A stretch of DNA of 64,000 nt from Breviolum minutum Mf 1.05b.01 (lineage: Eukaryota; Sar; Dinophyceae; Suessiales; Symbiodiniaceae). Both the position numbers and the translations under genes were made by a program. Of the stretch, positions 51,191 through 64,000 are shown piece after piece. Position 1 is the stretch's first letter. Each line of letters opens with the position of its first letter. Location of the stretch: assembly GCA_000507305.1 (NCBI GenBank), contig DF239137.1, forward strand, positions 226,506-290,505. Reading direction: 5' to 3'. The notes under the pieces were generated by a model, which saw only the letters and a program-made list of their open reading frames with translations, searched no databases and was not told the origin of the DNA.

Positions 51191-54100
51191 ACATAACATA
51201 TCATACAGTCATGGATCAGGTCTTACATAGATAATGGAAAAATCAACTGTATATGATATACGATTATAGGTATATCAATTTTATTGTAGAACAAGCAATT
51301 AACAATTATATTATATATAATAAATTAATTTCAATCTTTGAATGTTTTTGAAATCGGTAAAAATTGTGCCTTATCTTTTCCCACCTATGTTTCACTCCGG
51401 ATTTTTCCTATACTGTTTCCTGGATTGAACAATCCTTTGTAAACATCCTCATGGAGGGAACAAGGAAAAGGTGGAATCGCAGGTTCTCACAAAGGATGCT
51501 TTCCTATTTAACCAAGCAAAAGGCAGCTATAAATCCATCAATACTAACTTCCTTGCCAAAGTCTTGTTGAAGTTGGATCGATAAACCCTCAAGTTCACAT
51601 GAAAATATATATATCTCGCAAATCATGCTGAATACCACAGGCAACTTTGAAAAAGGCCAGAATTATTCAGATTCTTCCTTTGCTTCCTTTGTGGATGTTT
51701 TTGGGGCGGGACGTTTTTCTGATGTCATTATCACTTCGCACAAGGCTTTGCGTTCATTTGCCAGGCTGTCGCACCATGGGGATCGCAGTAGCGAAAGCAC
51801 AAATCGTTGCCAGCCCTGGAGGGTCCAAGCAGAAAACTGCCATAGTTAGTTTAGGCCCGCTTTGGATTCAAGAATTCCAAGAATCACAGGCCAGGAAGAC
51901 GCAACTCTGTGGCCATCAAACACAATAGAACCACCCATGACCTCGGGCACCAAATGGGCGGGAAAACACAACAACTTGACATCTTGACTCCTGGAATTTG
52001 AGAACCTTGAACCCACCGTTTCGGATGCAAGGCTCCCTGCAATGCAGAACTGGCTGCCAGGCAAAACCTCGGTTGTTATGGAAACAAATGGTTTGAAATC
52101 AAAGATGGAATCCATGGAGGGCTAAAATTTCAAGTCCGGCAAGAGTTCCAATATCCTGAAAATCTGGTGTACATCTGTACATCCCAAAGGCTTGGTACTA
52201 AAAGGTCCGGAGAGTTGTTCAAGCAGCGAACTGTGAGTCATAGATATCGAGAAATAAAATGATGATGTATAATTACTAAGCTGCTAAAATGTGCTATGTA
52301 ACATGTTATAAACGAAAAGTGGTGAAAAACACATACATACATAATACAATCATAATACAAGAAAAGGTGCTTTAGCAACTCTTGCTGTTGCCATCAATCA
52401 TCTTCCAACCCCGACCCCCTTGACCCCCTTGACCCTTCAAGGACCCCGACGACTCAAAGCAACCAATCAGAGCCGTCAAAACATCGTGGTTCAAAAGCCT
52501 TGGGAGTCCGCAACGTGTCTACATCTTCCATTGCTTGACAATCGCCAAGTAAGGATTCTTGTCTTGTGCATGGTTGGAATCATCCTGGTTCAAAAATGGA
52601 GTGTTAAAAGCTTGTCTTGGAATCATAAGTACTTATATACCAAATATGATTCAGTGCAATCATCTTGAACCTTTTGATGTCTTGCTGGGAACCTTGGCGG
52701 TGATCTATTTCAAGCTTTTTCGATTACTGTAATGTTTGTGTCATCAAGTGGTCATGTAGCTCATGGCTGAAATCCTGAAAACCTTTCAATGACTCAGTAG
52801 ATAGTATGTAACATCGATGATGGTAGTTCTGAATGGCCAGCAGTGTTGGAACGATAACCACTAACACTAACCCATGAAATAATTTCAATAGGGGCCAGTT
52901 TGTGCCAATGTGCCATGTATTGACTGCCAAGCAACGTCTGAAGATCCGCCTTGATCGTGGAATCCTCATCTCCTACAGGGTGTTATCGGAGGCTAAGACT
53001 GCTAAGATGCAGAAATATCGCTATTCACTTGGTTCAATGTCAGCTCTCTCTATCTCTCCCTGCCTGGTTTCCCCCAGGCCCCAAATCATCCTTCTTAGTA
53101 TCCAATGTACATGCTGAATTTCCATGAATTGCCGAATTGCTATAATTTTGATGAAGGGATGTACAGGATACCATACTGTAGTATACCTACACTGTACCTA
53201 CGTGCCAAAGCTTGAGCGCTCCCAAATGGCCTTCTTTCGGAGTCTGATCTACACTGGAGGTCCTCAGGGTGGATTTGGTGGATCCACAGTCAAGGTACAG
53301 TAGTGCAAAAGAAAGCAAACAATCGCAGGGATTTGCAAGAAGGAAATCACAGCTACGAATTGCATTTAGGTTTTTTTTAAACATCTTCAGTACGTCTCTT
53401 TTGCAACCCCCAAAATAAAAGGAATCTATGCAGAGTGTTTCGTGAATTCAAAAAGGCTAGGTGACCTTGTTTGACCCCCAAGTGAATGCCACACTGATTC
53501 TGAAGAAATTGGAACTATGTTCTTGGAAATTTGTTGGAACTTCCCTGATCTGGCCCCCTTACAGCCATTGGTGTGTTCAAATCCTTCGATTTTCCACCAA
53601 CATTTCCACAAGGCAGTTTCTGAAAATCCCCGTGCTCTGGGCTTCCATTCGATGGCAAGCGTTGTGCCTTTCGAAAGAGTGCGACCTGCACTCAGCAACC
53701 AGGTTGATGCTGGGAGATTTATTGGTTTAAAAGCCGGCACTGGCACCATGTTGGTGTGAGTAGCATGGAGTGAGAGGTTACATATCAAACATTTTCAGTG
53801 AGCAAGGGACCAATAAAATCTAGTGTATATATATATAGGTGATTTGTTTGCTGTAGATGCCATCTTTATCTTTCTGTTTCATGTCAAGCCGAAGCATGAT
53901 TTCTTGAGCTAGCGGTACACTGGTACACGTCTGTCAACTCAGGGAAAACATGGCACATCTTACAGTCATATTAACCGGTGATGATCTGGGTATGATCGAA
54001 AGACCATACGCCATACGACCTATAATTACAGCTTCTGCATGCTATTTGGAGAGTGTCAATGGCGCAGGCTTTGAACCCCCCTGAGATCTACACAGCAACA

Positions 54101-54204
54101 CCGCCACAAAGTCGTTGGTCCTTAGGGACATGAAGGCAACACCATCCCCAAGGCTTGGAGGCCTCTTTCAGCCCAAACCCAAACGCCATCTTCAAATCCG
54201 AGAA

Positions 54205-54238
54205 GTATCGAACGTATCTGACGTATCCGACGTATCCT
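54205..54238. repeat. Short 9-bp tandem repeat
   Basis: About three copies of GACGTATCY. Confidence 0.6.
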
Positions 54239-54879
54239 TAAAAGGATCCTTTTATCTTCAGCTTGCTGCTGCTGCACTGAGTGGCATAACTACTAGACTC
54301 ATATATTCAAACACAAGAAATGATGGTTACCAATGTTACCACCTGGACCTACCAGCTGGGCTCATCCACAAGTTGCGTATTGACGGAGTTCGTCACCTCA
54401 AGTCGTTTGGAACATCCCACGAATCCTAAGGAAACATTGAATCATCCCCATGGCAAAGGCAAGTTACCTTTCTCACTTGACAGGATCTCAGGCTCATGAA
54501 CTGTTCAATCAACGGTATTTCTCATTCTAGATATATTTTGCGGTTCCATTTAGGTGCAGTACCATCTTTTTTTACCAATCTATCTGCCAGAATTCTACCC
54601 CCACCCCTTGTCTTTCTCTGTTCACTCTCTCTCCCTTGCTAGCAGGTTTCTCTGTACTAATCTTGTTAAATAATCTACTTCTTGCTACAGTATAAATATA
54701 GTGCCTAAGTCTATCAATCAGTCAAAATGCGTCTACGTTGTCTCCTGATTCGCTCTTTCAATATAGACAAAATAAATGCAGATAAGTATGCATACACTGT
54801 AATTACTCGTTCATGTAATTACGATTTTCCTCATCTCAGGTACAATGACTGCTAAAAATGGTCTTTCAAAACTCAACCA

Positions 54880-54985
54880 GTTTTCCGGGGACTTGTTCAT
54901 AGTTGAACACCAGCACAATGAGTCTCCAGGCTGATGCCAAGACGATCTGCCCAATAGAGTAGAAGGAAAATGCAAAGATCGCAAC
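54880..54985 (-). CDS. Candidate transmembrane exon, possibly the first of ABCC membrane domain 1
   Basis: A CCTGAG acceptor precedes 54985. VAIFAFSFYSIGQIVLASAW and the following LIVLVFNYE are strongly hydrophobic. The 3' boundary is not settled. Its position, strand and hydrophobicity fit the transporter; nothing else does specifically. Confidence 0.3.
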
Positions 54986-55422
54986 CTCAGGACGTTCAGG
55001 TCTCCGGGGAAATCCGCACCATGACACCGTGATGATGCCATTCGATAGGTGCCATGGAAAGGGTGCTTGGGATGCGACCAAAATCTGGTTCGTCATATTG
55101 CGCTCCTGACAAGGGAATGTCCAACCACTCCATGCGCTCCATGAAATATCTTGGAGTCAAAGCAATCTGCGTTTGGACTCAGAGCCAAGATCAGTTGGGC
55201 ATTTTGTGACTATATTCATGAAAATCATGCTTCCCAATGTTTCCCCATCCAAGCTGGTTTCAAAATCAAGTGATTCGGGTGCCAAAATAATAGGACATAT
55301 ATATCAATATAATACCTGATGGCCCATGTTTAATAAACAACTTTCCAACTCATGAGGCCTCAAAGGGGTGCTCGGCAACCCAAGCCTTGCCACGCGGGCC
55401 AAAGTGCAGTTGTAAAAAACTT

Positions 55423-55531
55423 ACCCTCCCTGAAAATAACATAGCACCTGAAAATGGATGGTTTGAAGACTAGTTTCCTTTTGGGATTGGGAAGGCCTGT
55501 TTTCAGGTGCTATGTTAGTTTCAGGGAGGGT
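55423..55531. repeat. Foldback element with 32-bp near-perfect inverted repeats
   Basis: Arms 55423-55454 and 55500-55531 are reverse complements with one mismatch in 32, beginning ACCCTCCCTGAAA, around a 45-bp loop. No open frame of interest inside. Confidence 0.85.
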
Positions 55532-56130
55532 ACTATGTTGACCTCTCATCCTCCTTGCACGTCAATGTGTGAAGCGCAATTCAAAACCACATGTCACATG
55601 TATGTATAGATGTCAAAATAACAAATGCTTGGAAATTCCTTGACTGGTTCCAAACAGTTGCCAGGGCACCAGCATGGCTTGACCTAGTGTACTACTGTAG
55701 TGTATCGCTTCTTTCCGGTGTTGTTGTTGTGTGTTTCCTGATCTTGTCCTACAAATGCACCCTATTTGACACTACACCTGCATCTAGTTCACCAAAACAC
55801 AGCTTCTAATTTCTAAAAACAAACACCATCTTCTTTCCTCATCAACTTTGCCCAACTCTCGCGTCTGATCCCAATCACACTCCGCCTGTAACTTGAAGAA
55901 GTGCATCAAGGACTTGGTGTTTCAGGTGTCAGCCGTCAGTCCGGGAAAACAGCCAGTACCCTTATGGCCCAAACATCTCTAGGAAGCTACATAGTTACCC
56001 TATCTGCAATGAGGAATACATCCAATACATCCACAAATCCTTGGTTCCAGCTGTGGTCTCCTAAAGTAAGGGGGCGTGTAACCTTCCAAAATCCACGAAG
56101 TTTTGACCACAAAACACCCCCGACTATTAG

Positions 56131-56228
56131 CTGGTTGGTGGTTTCAACCCATTTGAAAAATATTAGTCAAATTGGAAATCTTGCCCAAATAGGGGTGAAC
56201 ATAAAAAATATGCGAAACCACCACCCAG
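56131..56228. repeat. MITE, 98 bp, copy 2, with ATTA target duplication
   Basis: Same family as 50927-51024, with the same body motif TATTAGTCAAATTGG and termini CTGGTTGGTGGTTTC and GAAACCACCACCCAG. ATTA lies at 56126-56129 (one base before the element) and 56229-56232. Confidence 0.8.
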
Positions 56229-59200
56229 ATTAATGACTAAATATGTGTGGTTCTATACGGTCTCATCTGTAACAATGCGGTTGTTTGGGGTCTGTTCAGC
56301 TAGAATCCCTCAAGCCTGAAGGTATCTTGTTCTCAACATTGATACTGAAGCAATGGACTCAGTGATAGTTGTTCCATCTGATCGTTATACATGGACTTCA
56401 ATCTTGTATGTTTGAGTCTGGATTTTGCACAGTGGCAAAGCCCAAAACTGGTGTTTTCAAATCATGGACTCTCAAAGAAAAAACACAGTTTTTTTTGCAG
56501 ATATCAACTGAAATTTGAAAAACTTTCACCAACACCAGCACATCTGTCATCATTGCCAACGCGGTACCAACACCAACAGTAACAGTCACCACCACCTGGA
56601 ACCGAACTAGCATTTTAAATGCCAATCTTGGGTCCATGACGTCCGTACTGGTAGCTGGGTTGTCGCACAAATCGCACCAAATATACGGAGTACAACTGAC
56701 CCAACCTGGAATGATGGCCGTATCAGGCGATTGGACGGAAGTATATTGTTTCTAAATCCAACAGAATCAAAAAATCCCGAGAACATCTGTAGCAGATGTA
56801 CTGCAGCGCTTCTTATATTCCCGCTAATTATCACTCTCACACCATCCATATACCATCATTCTCATTCATTCTCTATTCATGTCTTGTTCCGAGAGAGCAT
56901 TCTCAGGTTCCACATTCGCAAACTCCCCATGAACGAATGGTTGAAGTCCGTCAACCCAGCAGGTACAGCGTTTGTGACTTGCGCGAAAACTTGCGCAATG
57001 TTGCGACCACAATGCTAACTTAACTGCTGATGGTGGTAGGTTGCCATATCATCAACTGATCGAATACGGTTTGATAAGGCTCACTTCTGCTGTACTGCGG
57101 CTCTGACAGAATTTGACTTCCATAGGCAACTGCACCCATAATCCTGGCGCTGCAGATAGGTTGGCGAAAGGTGCTTGACTCATCATCCCAAGACATGTGG
57201 TATCAGCACACATCAGCTAAGGACAGGCAAGAAATGTGGCTTCTTGAGTCAACTTGGTTACCTACCGAGGCGATCCAAGGCGGATCTATCACCACTTCAA
57301 AGAAAAACAAGCCAGGGATGCAACTTGGACCTTGGCCACATCTTGATGAAGACGTTGGCCTCAATGCCAGTGCCAAAAAACATCCAAACAAAAACACCAT
57401 GTGCCACATCTGTTTCCGAATGAATTTGCGGGGACCTTTCTCAAGGTGGTGCAGCTGGCTATAGATGCTGAGTCCCACAACCAAAGGAGTCACTCGACTG
57501 GGCTTCCCGACAATGCTGGCTCTGTCAGCACCCATGGTCTGTGCCCAAGGCAGCGTACACAGCAATTGCAAGGAAACATAGGTGGGAAAAAACTGACTAC
57601 AGCATTTGGCTCGAAGTGAGGATGTCAAAAGGGTTTAAGGCATCTGGAGTATGTCAAGTACCAGCCCAATCCATAGTGGGCATGGGTCAAAACAACATGG
57701 ACACCGCGCCATATGATTATGAAATTCTTGGGTTCAAGCTAAATTGGAGCCAAACAGATGTACAGTTCACTCCCCTGTTGATTCCATTTTGAAGGCTTTT
57801 CTTTCGTTCCATTCCAAGTTTCCATGAATACTATATGCATTTTCCATCAATTCCCACAAATACCATCCAGTTTCAAGTCCTTACCTGTACTTCTTCTGCC
57901 CAGCACTTCTCAAATTGATCCGCGCTGGCATTCCTGAAGGGGAAACCAATTCAAGGTCTGCAAGGTCGGAATGTGACCCTGTTGGGTGATGTTAGATGCG
58001 AACACCCATTGGTTTAGAAACGTTTAGAATGCTGAGGTTGGCATTTGGGCATTCCCTCGTTAAGACTCTCAGACAGGGGAGTCGCATTCAAAGTGGTCAC
58101 GAAGGGTCACGATGCCCCAAAATCAGTTCATAGCGAGGGCCTAAACAAATTACATGAACCCATAGCCGAAGCATCAGCAGTCTGAGGGATAAAGACTTTT
58201 GACTTTCTGAATAATGATTGTCCAGAGGAACAATAATGCGTATATATATGAACGCATACACACAAATACATACAAATACGAGTTAGTTTCGGTTATGTAT
58301 CCAAATAACCTTGCACACATGTTTCCTCATCCTTTATTTAATTCTGCAAACCTGACGTGCCATGTGCATCGTCGGATCTTGATTGTGACCTGCTAAGTGC
58401 TGGCATTGCAAGACACTACAGTGTAGGAGATGCTTCTCTCTAGCCATGCTTTCATCTTCCGGGTAAGATACAGAACCGATGAATGAAAGCAACTGCGGGT
58501 ATTTCAACAACATGGAAACTATATAGACTATAGACTATAAGTTATATATATACATCATATATGATATATGGTAATAGGGTGGAAATGCTGCACCCCACCA
58601 TAGGAATTAATGACAAAATCGTGACGAAGCATGCCTCTAGCCTTTGGCAAAAAAAATGGGGAGGTGTTCTACGGAAAAACTTGATGTGATACAGAACTAC
58701 CTTGGGTGCCCGCACGCCATGTCTTCGCGGAAACCCAACCTGAGTGTGTTGGCCAAATCACAACATTTCAAACATTCCGTAAACATATAAGTTCTGATGC
58801 CACATGATTCCATGGCACATCATATATGACAACACCCCTGTAACCTATGCATTTGAATAACCTCTAATATGGTGAGACACTCGTAGATGTGGGATGATTT
58901 TTGCACCAAAAGCGCTTCCACCAGGACCCAAACTGTGGAAGTTGATCTGCCTTGATCTTTGTAAGAGCCGCGTTCCTCACGTTGCAAGGTGATGTTGTTT
59001 TTAAAAGAGCCAGGTATTTATGGAAGTTCAAAAAATCCATATTATGTCTAGTGTTATTGTCAAAATGGTGTGATATCCTGCTGATTCTTCACTGATGTTT
59101 GCTGACTGACAGATTCTCAAGGTTTCACCAAGGGTCAAGGAGTGTCCCCAACGTGCAGCCCACGGAGAAGCCTTAGTTGAGGGGAAGATAGGATTTGCAT

Positions 59201-62200
59201 GAGCAAATGCAATCAACTTAGCATGGCATGATGGCATGGCAGTATGGATTCGGAATTTGGGATAACTCGGAAGTTACCCTACCATGTTCCACCCTATCCG
59301 TGGCTCTGCTGTGAAAAGCCACCCAGGAGATAGAGAGCCAGCTGAGAAATCCTGTGGTCTCAGTGGTTGATGGTTGGGAAAGCCATGGAATGAAATGCAG
59401 GTGCAAACATAAATCAACAAATTCCAAAAGTCCGGGAAGTAGTTTGTTCCGAGTTATTCTATGCATAATCAATTTGTCATATTAAATACTGTAAATATAA
59501 TACAGGATATACCTGGATCTTCCAACTGTGTGAAATTTGGGCCTTTTCACGAAAACAAAAACCTACCAAAGGGCAGATGTTTTACATATTTAGAAAATCC
59601 AGGCACTGTATATACTTTTAATGGGGACCAACCTTCAACGGAAGAACCTTAGATGCTGCTGATCTTTGAGTCCTCTTCTTATTGTTCCCATACTGCGCTC
59701 GTTTGAAGAACACTCAAACAAACTAATGCTCTTTGTCATTCTGATAATCATGGTTATGGAAGTGTTTTGCGCCTATAGACCAACAGCACGCTTCAAGGCT
59801 TTCCATAATATACCATGAGGCATCCAATTTGACACATCCGTCCTTGTCTCCATACCTTTGTTTCAGCATCCATGTCTTCCACCTTTCAAAAAAAAACGGC
59901 CGAATCGATTGCAGCTTTGTGCACCTTCCGTAAAGGTGCCAAATTTTGGGAAGTCCCCTTATAGTGTTTAAGGCATGGTTTAAGGTGCAATGCGACATTT
60001 TGCATTTTGGATGATCACTCGGAGACTACTTGAACGCAAAAAACGCAAAATTTGACGAAAAACCTCGAATGAGAAATTCAGCAAACAAAAACTTAATTAA
60101 GTCTCCATCTCATCTTTCTGTTCAAAAATGATTGAATAAGATGAATTCCACCCAAAGGAACGCTGTGCTCGCCGCCTTTTGTCCAGCTGCCAGCTTGGAA
60201 TCAAATCCTGGAGTGCCTAGAAGCGCATATGTCAATAGCAACGGCATCAAAGACGTGCGCTTGCTGGGGCAGCCCTTGAGGAAAACATAGGAAAACCCTA
60301 CTTAACACATCAGGTCCAACTGTACCTGCCGAGAAACATGCAAAAAATCATATCAAAAACCTACCAACTAAACTATACTCAAGTCATCTAGGCAAACGGA
60401 CGCTTGGTCATGCCGCGGACGATGAGGCTCACCTAAAAACCATTCGTGCACTGCTGCAACAAACGTGAGGACTTAGTACCTTCAACTGCAACCCATCCGG
60501 AACATCCTGGTACTTGAAGTATTTAACTTGCAGTCAACCGTCAACTGGATTATCGGATCAAGAAAACTTAAACTCATTCTGCCGTTGGAAAGTGAGGCAC
60601 AGAGAAACGCTGGCAGGAAGTTCTTCCATCCGAATCCTTGTCTGTCTCGGCATTCTTGAGCATCCAGGCAGACACTACATAGATCATGCCATAACAGCCC
60701 AAGACCATCCACCTGCCATCGTGGAACTGAAAAAGTTCACAACTGACGAGATGACCCCGGACCAACATTCACCCTTAAGGAAAAAGGAATGGCTCACAGG
60801 TGGACTTTAGTTCCAAGTTTACCTCTCAAAGGCTACAGATCAATCTTCTTAAAGATACAGAAAAAAGCTAGGAACACTCGGAAAATGATTTGAGGGAGCT
60901 GGCCCTGATACATTACATCTCAAATTCCTAAACCTTGGCATGATATTCAGCTTCGTCGTAGTCCAGAGACAAACAAACATCCTGTGGTACTTATCCCAAT
61001 TGCCCAGCAAAGCAATCAACATCAATCAACACTTGCTTTTCTTGCATAATTAAACTATAGACATACCTCAAGCACTCAGTTCTTGATACTTTATACCCAA
61101 CTGTGAGTCCCAATATATTTTCCTTGGATGGAACACAGTCCTTGCAACATGAATCAAGCGATCCAGGAAAAAAAACAACATCGGCAGGTTCCACTCTGAT
61201 CGGATCATCGCTTCTTCCGCCTTAAGAAAAACCCCCCATCGGAAGCCCCATCCCCGAAACCGTGGGTCCATGGGTCCATGGATTGGATCGGAGATGACCT
61301 GATATATTTTCTTAGTGCGTCTTGAGTCTGAAAAGATTGTTTTTTAGGATTCATATAATTATTTTTTCCATTCACAAGCAACGGTTGAGACCTATTTGAG
61401 ATGGGTGTAGTATGATGTTTTATAATAAAACTGCATCGACATGTTGAAGGTAATCTAATGCCACAAATGGATAATCCTGAGAGCTTCATCTTTCCCAACC
61501 CAAAGGTGATCCTTTGGTGCAATCAACCACGGCGGTAGAAATGTACCGTGGCTTAAAATTTACAGGACTCAGTCATTCTTCCATGCCAAAGGTTGCCACT
61601 TGAAAATGGATTTTGGAACATATATTCAGTGGACTTCTGGATCCCAAAATGACATCCATTTGATAATCGAGGTTCAGGTGTTCTGGTTTCGCTGTTTCCG
61701 ACTTCGGGCTTGGCATCTTCTGTGCTACCGATGCGACTGGTTGGCGTAGTGCCCTTCAATTGTTTACCACGTTGCTAAGCATCTGGCCAACATGCCCAAC
61801 GACTTCCTTGGATTGCGATGATTCGTATGTTCTGTCAACCTCAGCTGCAGCATATGCAGTCACTGGCGGCACATCTTCACAGTCTTCAACTGAATGGGAA
61901 ACAGAACCAGTGGTTCATTTGCATCAATGTGACGCAACTAACTCACAATTGAGGTAAACAAGTTTCTTAGACTACTACAGTAACTACTCCTCCTAATCCT
62001 ACTCGTAATACTGAGGGAAAGATACTAAAAAAACAGTACATCGATCGCTTTTCAATTTAGACCGGCAACGCCACTGGTTTTGCTTCGGCGTCCTCGTGTT
62101 TCTCCTTGCAAGGCAACACGGGTTTCCGGTTTCTGGCACATAAAGGCAACGTCACTCAAAAAGACATTTCATACTGTAACAAGTAAATGGATACTTGCAT

Positions 62201-62765
62201 GGAATTGTACATAGTATGGCTTGAGAAACCACACCATAAATACCAATAGGTTGCATTATGTTGCATTGATTTGGCAATACCAAAGAGGAGTTCCTCTCCA
62301 TGTCTCAACTCCCCGTTACTCCATCTGTCTGGAAATATCTTCATCTATCTCTATTCATGGATACTATCATTAATCTATGTAAATCTATAATCTATCAATA
62401 TCTCTGTCTCTCTATCTCTTTCATGTAGGCAAAAGCGGGCATGACTCTATCTATTATCTACCCATGAGTCGCTCTCAATCTCTAAATCCCTGTGCTTGAG
62501 GAAGAAAGTTTGCAGATCAATTTCCCAATTCATTTTGCATGGCACGTGCGGACAGTCAAATCACCACCGAGTGGAAAATGCAAAGCCAAGACAGGTAGGA
62601 TCAGGATGCATCAAGGGGTGGGAAATGAGTGACAAAATTCAAAAGGCACAACTTCCTGCTTCAAGTACTACCATGGTTGGTAGTCTAAATCACAATCATG
62701 ATCTTTCTTCCAAGTGTGAGAAATATAGTTTTGAATGTTGAAGGACGTCCTTCAGCTGGACCCTC
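56229..62765. other. No firm gene; weak coding-like stretches
   Basis: A minus stretch at about 57300-57610 reads partly like a membrane protein, but no splice chain could be built. (TA)n occurs near 58540-58570. Nothing else is supported. Confidence 0.3.
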
Positions 62766-62999
62766 TTGGGTGCCATTCAAGTTTTTTTTGGTGCAGCTGT
62801 GGACTTGCACCTCTTGGTGAAGTTTAATGGAACAATCTACAACACTAAATATAACATGCAGATGTTGATTTACTCAGGTGATCACCGTGCTCATTATGAA
62901 CCAATTTCATCCAAGTGCCAGCTTTTAGACATGATGCACAGAGTTGCCCTGCAGGGTGAGGATTTCATGGAGATCCAGGGTAGCGCTTCTCCTGTGTAG
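62766..62999 (+). CDS. Candidate last exon of an unrecognised plus-strand gene
   Basis: After a possible CAAG acceptor near 62780, the frame reads VDLHLLVKFNGTIYNTKYN, then GDHRAHYEPI, ending in a TAG at 62997-62999. The mixed, non-repetitive composition looks coding. The HYEPI context loosely recalls the C-terminal His of OTU-type peptidases, but that is not enough to assign a function. It would be the only supported plus-strand gene. Confidence 0.3.
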   Translation: MGAIQVFFGAAVDLHLLVKFNGTIYNTKYNMQMLIYSGDHRAHYEPISSKCQLLDMMHRVALQGEDFMEIQGSASPV

Positions 63000-63095
63000 T
63001 GCCATCTGCCTCCACTGTGGATTGTCCACGATTCAAGGAGAGGGACCTCAGCACGTGCAGGGCGCTTCCGGTGCAAACCCTGCATGTGATATTCA

Positions 63096-63300
63096 TTAAA
63101 AACGTGACATCATCATTGCAAAGGGCACTAAAATCTTTTGGAATAAGTCATAGATATTGGCACATTCCCTACAAAAAGTCCACCAAAATGTGATAAGAGA
63201 GACAGAAATCACCATAGCCTTCCCCAAAGTGGGATCCAACATGCGTGTGATGCTGGCAAAGGTTTTGCAAAACAACACTGTCAACTTTCCCAAGTCCCAA
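63096..63300 (-). CDS. Candidate minus-strand coding stretch with hydrophobic segment
   Basis: The frame includes DLGKLTVLFCKTFASITRML and a hydrophobic AMVISVSLITFWW. No clear donor or acceptor pair and no recognised family. Confidence 0.2.
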
Positions 63301-64000
63301 TAAACACGTCCATCAACACATGTGCATGAATCTGAATCAATACACGGCGGATTGTGAATCAATCTGCAAAAACCTTGAAACAATCGGACTCCCATATTGC
63401 GACTCATTCCGATTCATCTTGAGCATAGGAAAATGTACATTTGCAATTCCAAGCCCTTGTGCATGGAAACTGGCTTTCCACCTTTGGGAAAGTGTGTGCC
63501 ATCTTTCGCCGGACTGAGCTGTGACACGTCTGCAACAGCCGAACATCCAGAAGATCCTCCTAAGCCGTGAAAAATCAGGGTGTTTGTACTTATAATTGTT
63601 GAATTTTTGTGGAGTCAGTTTTTGTCTGGTTTTGGGGTTGTTGTTCTGAAACGTTTGGTGTCGGATTCATCTTTGCGGATTTTGTTCTGGAATGTCAGGG
63701 AAGATGGGCTGCAAGGCTTCACCACTTGACCCGGTCAAGTGGCGATTTTCCCCGTCGAACAAAGCTCACAACCGTTGTGTTTGCCAGCTAAAAATATCGT
63801 TTTGCACATATAATTTCTTAAGAATCCGGAGATGTGCGAATGACCATGAACATGATTGAACATGTGCAAAACTACACTATGTCATTAATATTGATACTTG
63901 TAAATAGTTTGATTTATAGTATTTATATAGGCATGATTTACCTGCGGTACATGAAGATCCAACCCCCAAAAAAACCCAACCATTTGGGCCTCGTCACAGG

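Noticed and set aside
51846-52115. Minus coding-like stretch of 89 codons
   Set aside because: Composition is plausible, but alternative splice sites inside it and the lack of any recognised motif leave it unsupported.
55591-55809. Plus frame of 72 codons with one transmembrane-like segment
   Set aside because: Starts with ATG and is hydrophobic, but has no homologue in mind and no flanking signals.

Overview
The window looks like nuclear DNA of a dinoflagellate, most likely Symbiodiniaceae-like. The reasons are: a LINE-type retroelement that carries a C5 cytosine methyltransferase; 98-126 bp foldback/MITE repeats of a kind I associate with dinoflagellate genomes; genes cut into exons of 13-62 bp with GT, GC and probably GA splice donors; a first exon starting Met-Leu-Cys-Cys-Cys; and every well-supported gene lying on the minus strand, as in the unidirectional gene arrays known in this group. 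The assignment rests on these traits and on recognition from memory, not on a database search. Layout. 1-9.8 kb: one N-terminal exon (1918-2055, minus), two hairpins, several tandem repeats, otherwise no recognisable gene. 9.8-19.6 kb: the centrepiece, a LINE-like element of about 9.64 kb in minus orientation (9901-19537). It is bounded by a 16-bp target-site duplication and inserted into a 112-bp foldback element whose two halves now flank it. In sense order it carries the methyltransferase (motifs I to X), a spacer region, a gag-like protein with a C-terminal coiled coil, an endonuclease/reverse transcriptase, and RNase H. This copy is dead: short tandem duplications of 5 and 8 bp, a CT-repeat slippage and single-base indels break its frames, and the endonuclease has lost an active-site Asp. 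20-23 kb: another palindromic MITE and a long GTA/GTG microsatellite. 23.4-23.8 kb: two candidate minus exons of an unrecognised gene. 28.8-29.3 kb: a first exon of a single-pass membrane protein. 34.5-35.4 kb: an intronless 295-residue protein with a ubiquitin-like N terminus. 38.7-55 kb: a fragmented ABC transporter gene of ABCC/MRP type. Its first nucleotide-binding domain can be assembled from micro-exons whose phases match in series: linker, Walker A, Q-loop, LSGGQ signature, Walker B and the segment after it. Upstream transmembrane exons are weaker. 55-64 kb: two MITEs and weak coding stretches only. How the parts relate: the ABC transporter, the ubiquitin-like protein, the membrane protein and the Met-Leu-Cys-Cys-Cys exon are separate host genes with no visible functional link. 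The retroelement is an insertion between them. Much of the window is intronic or intergenic sequence in which I see no gene.
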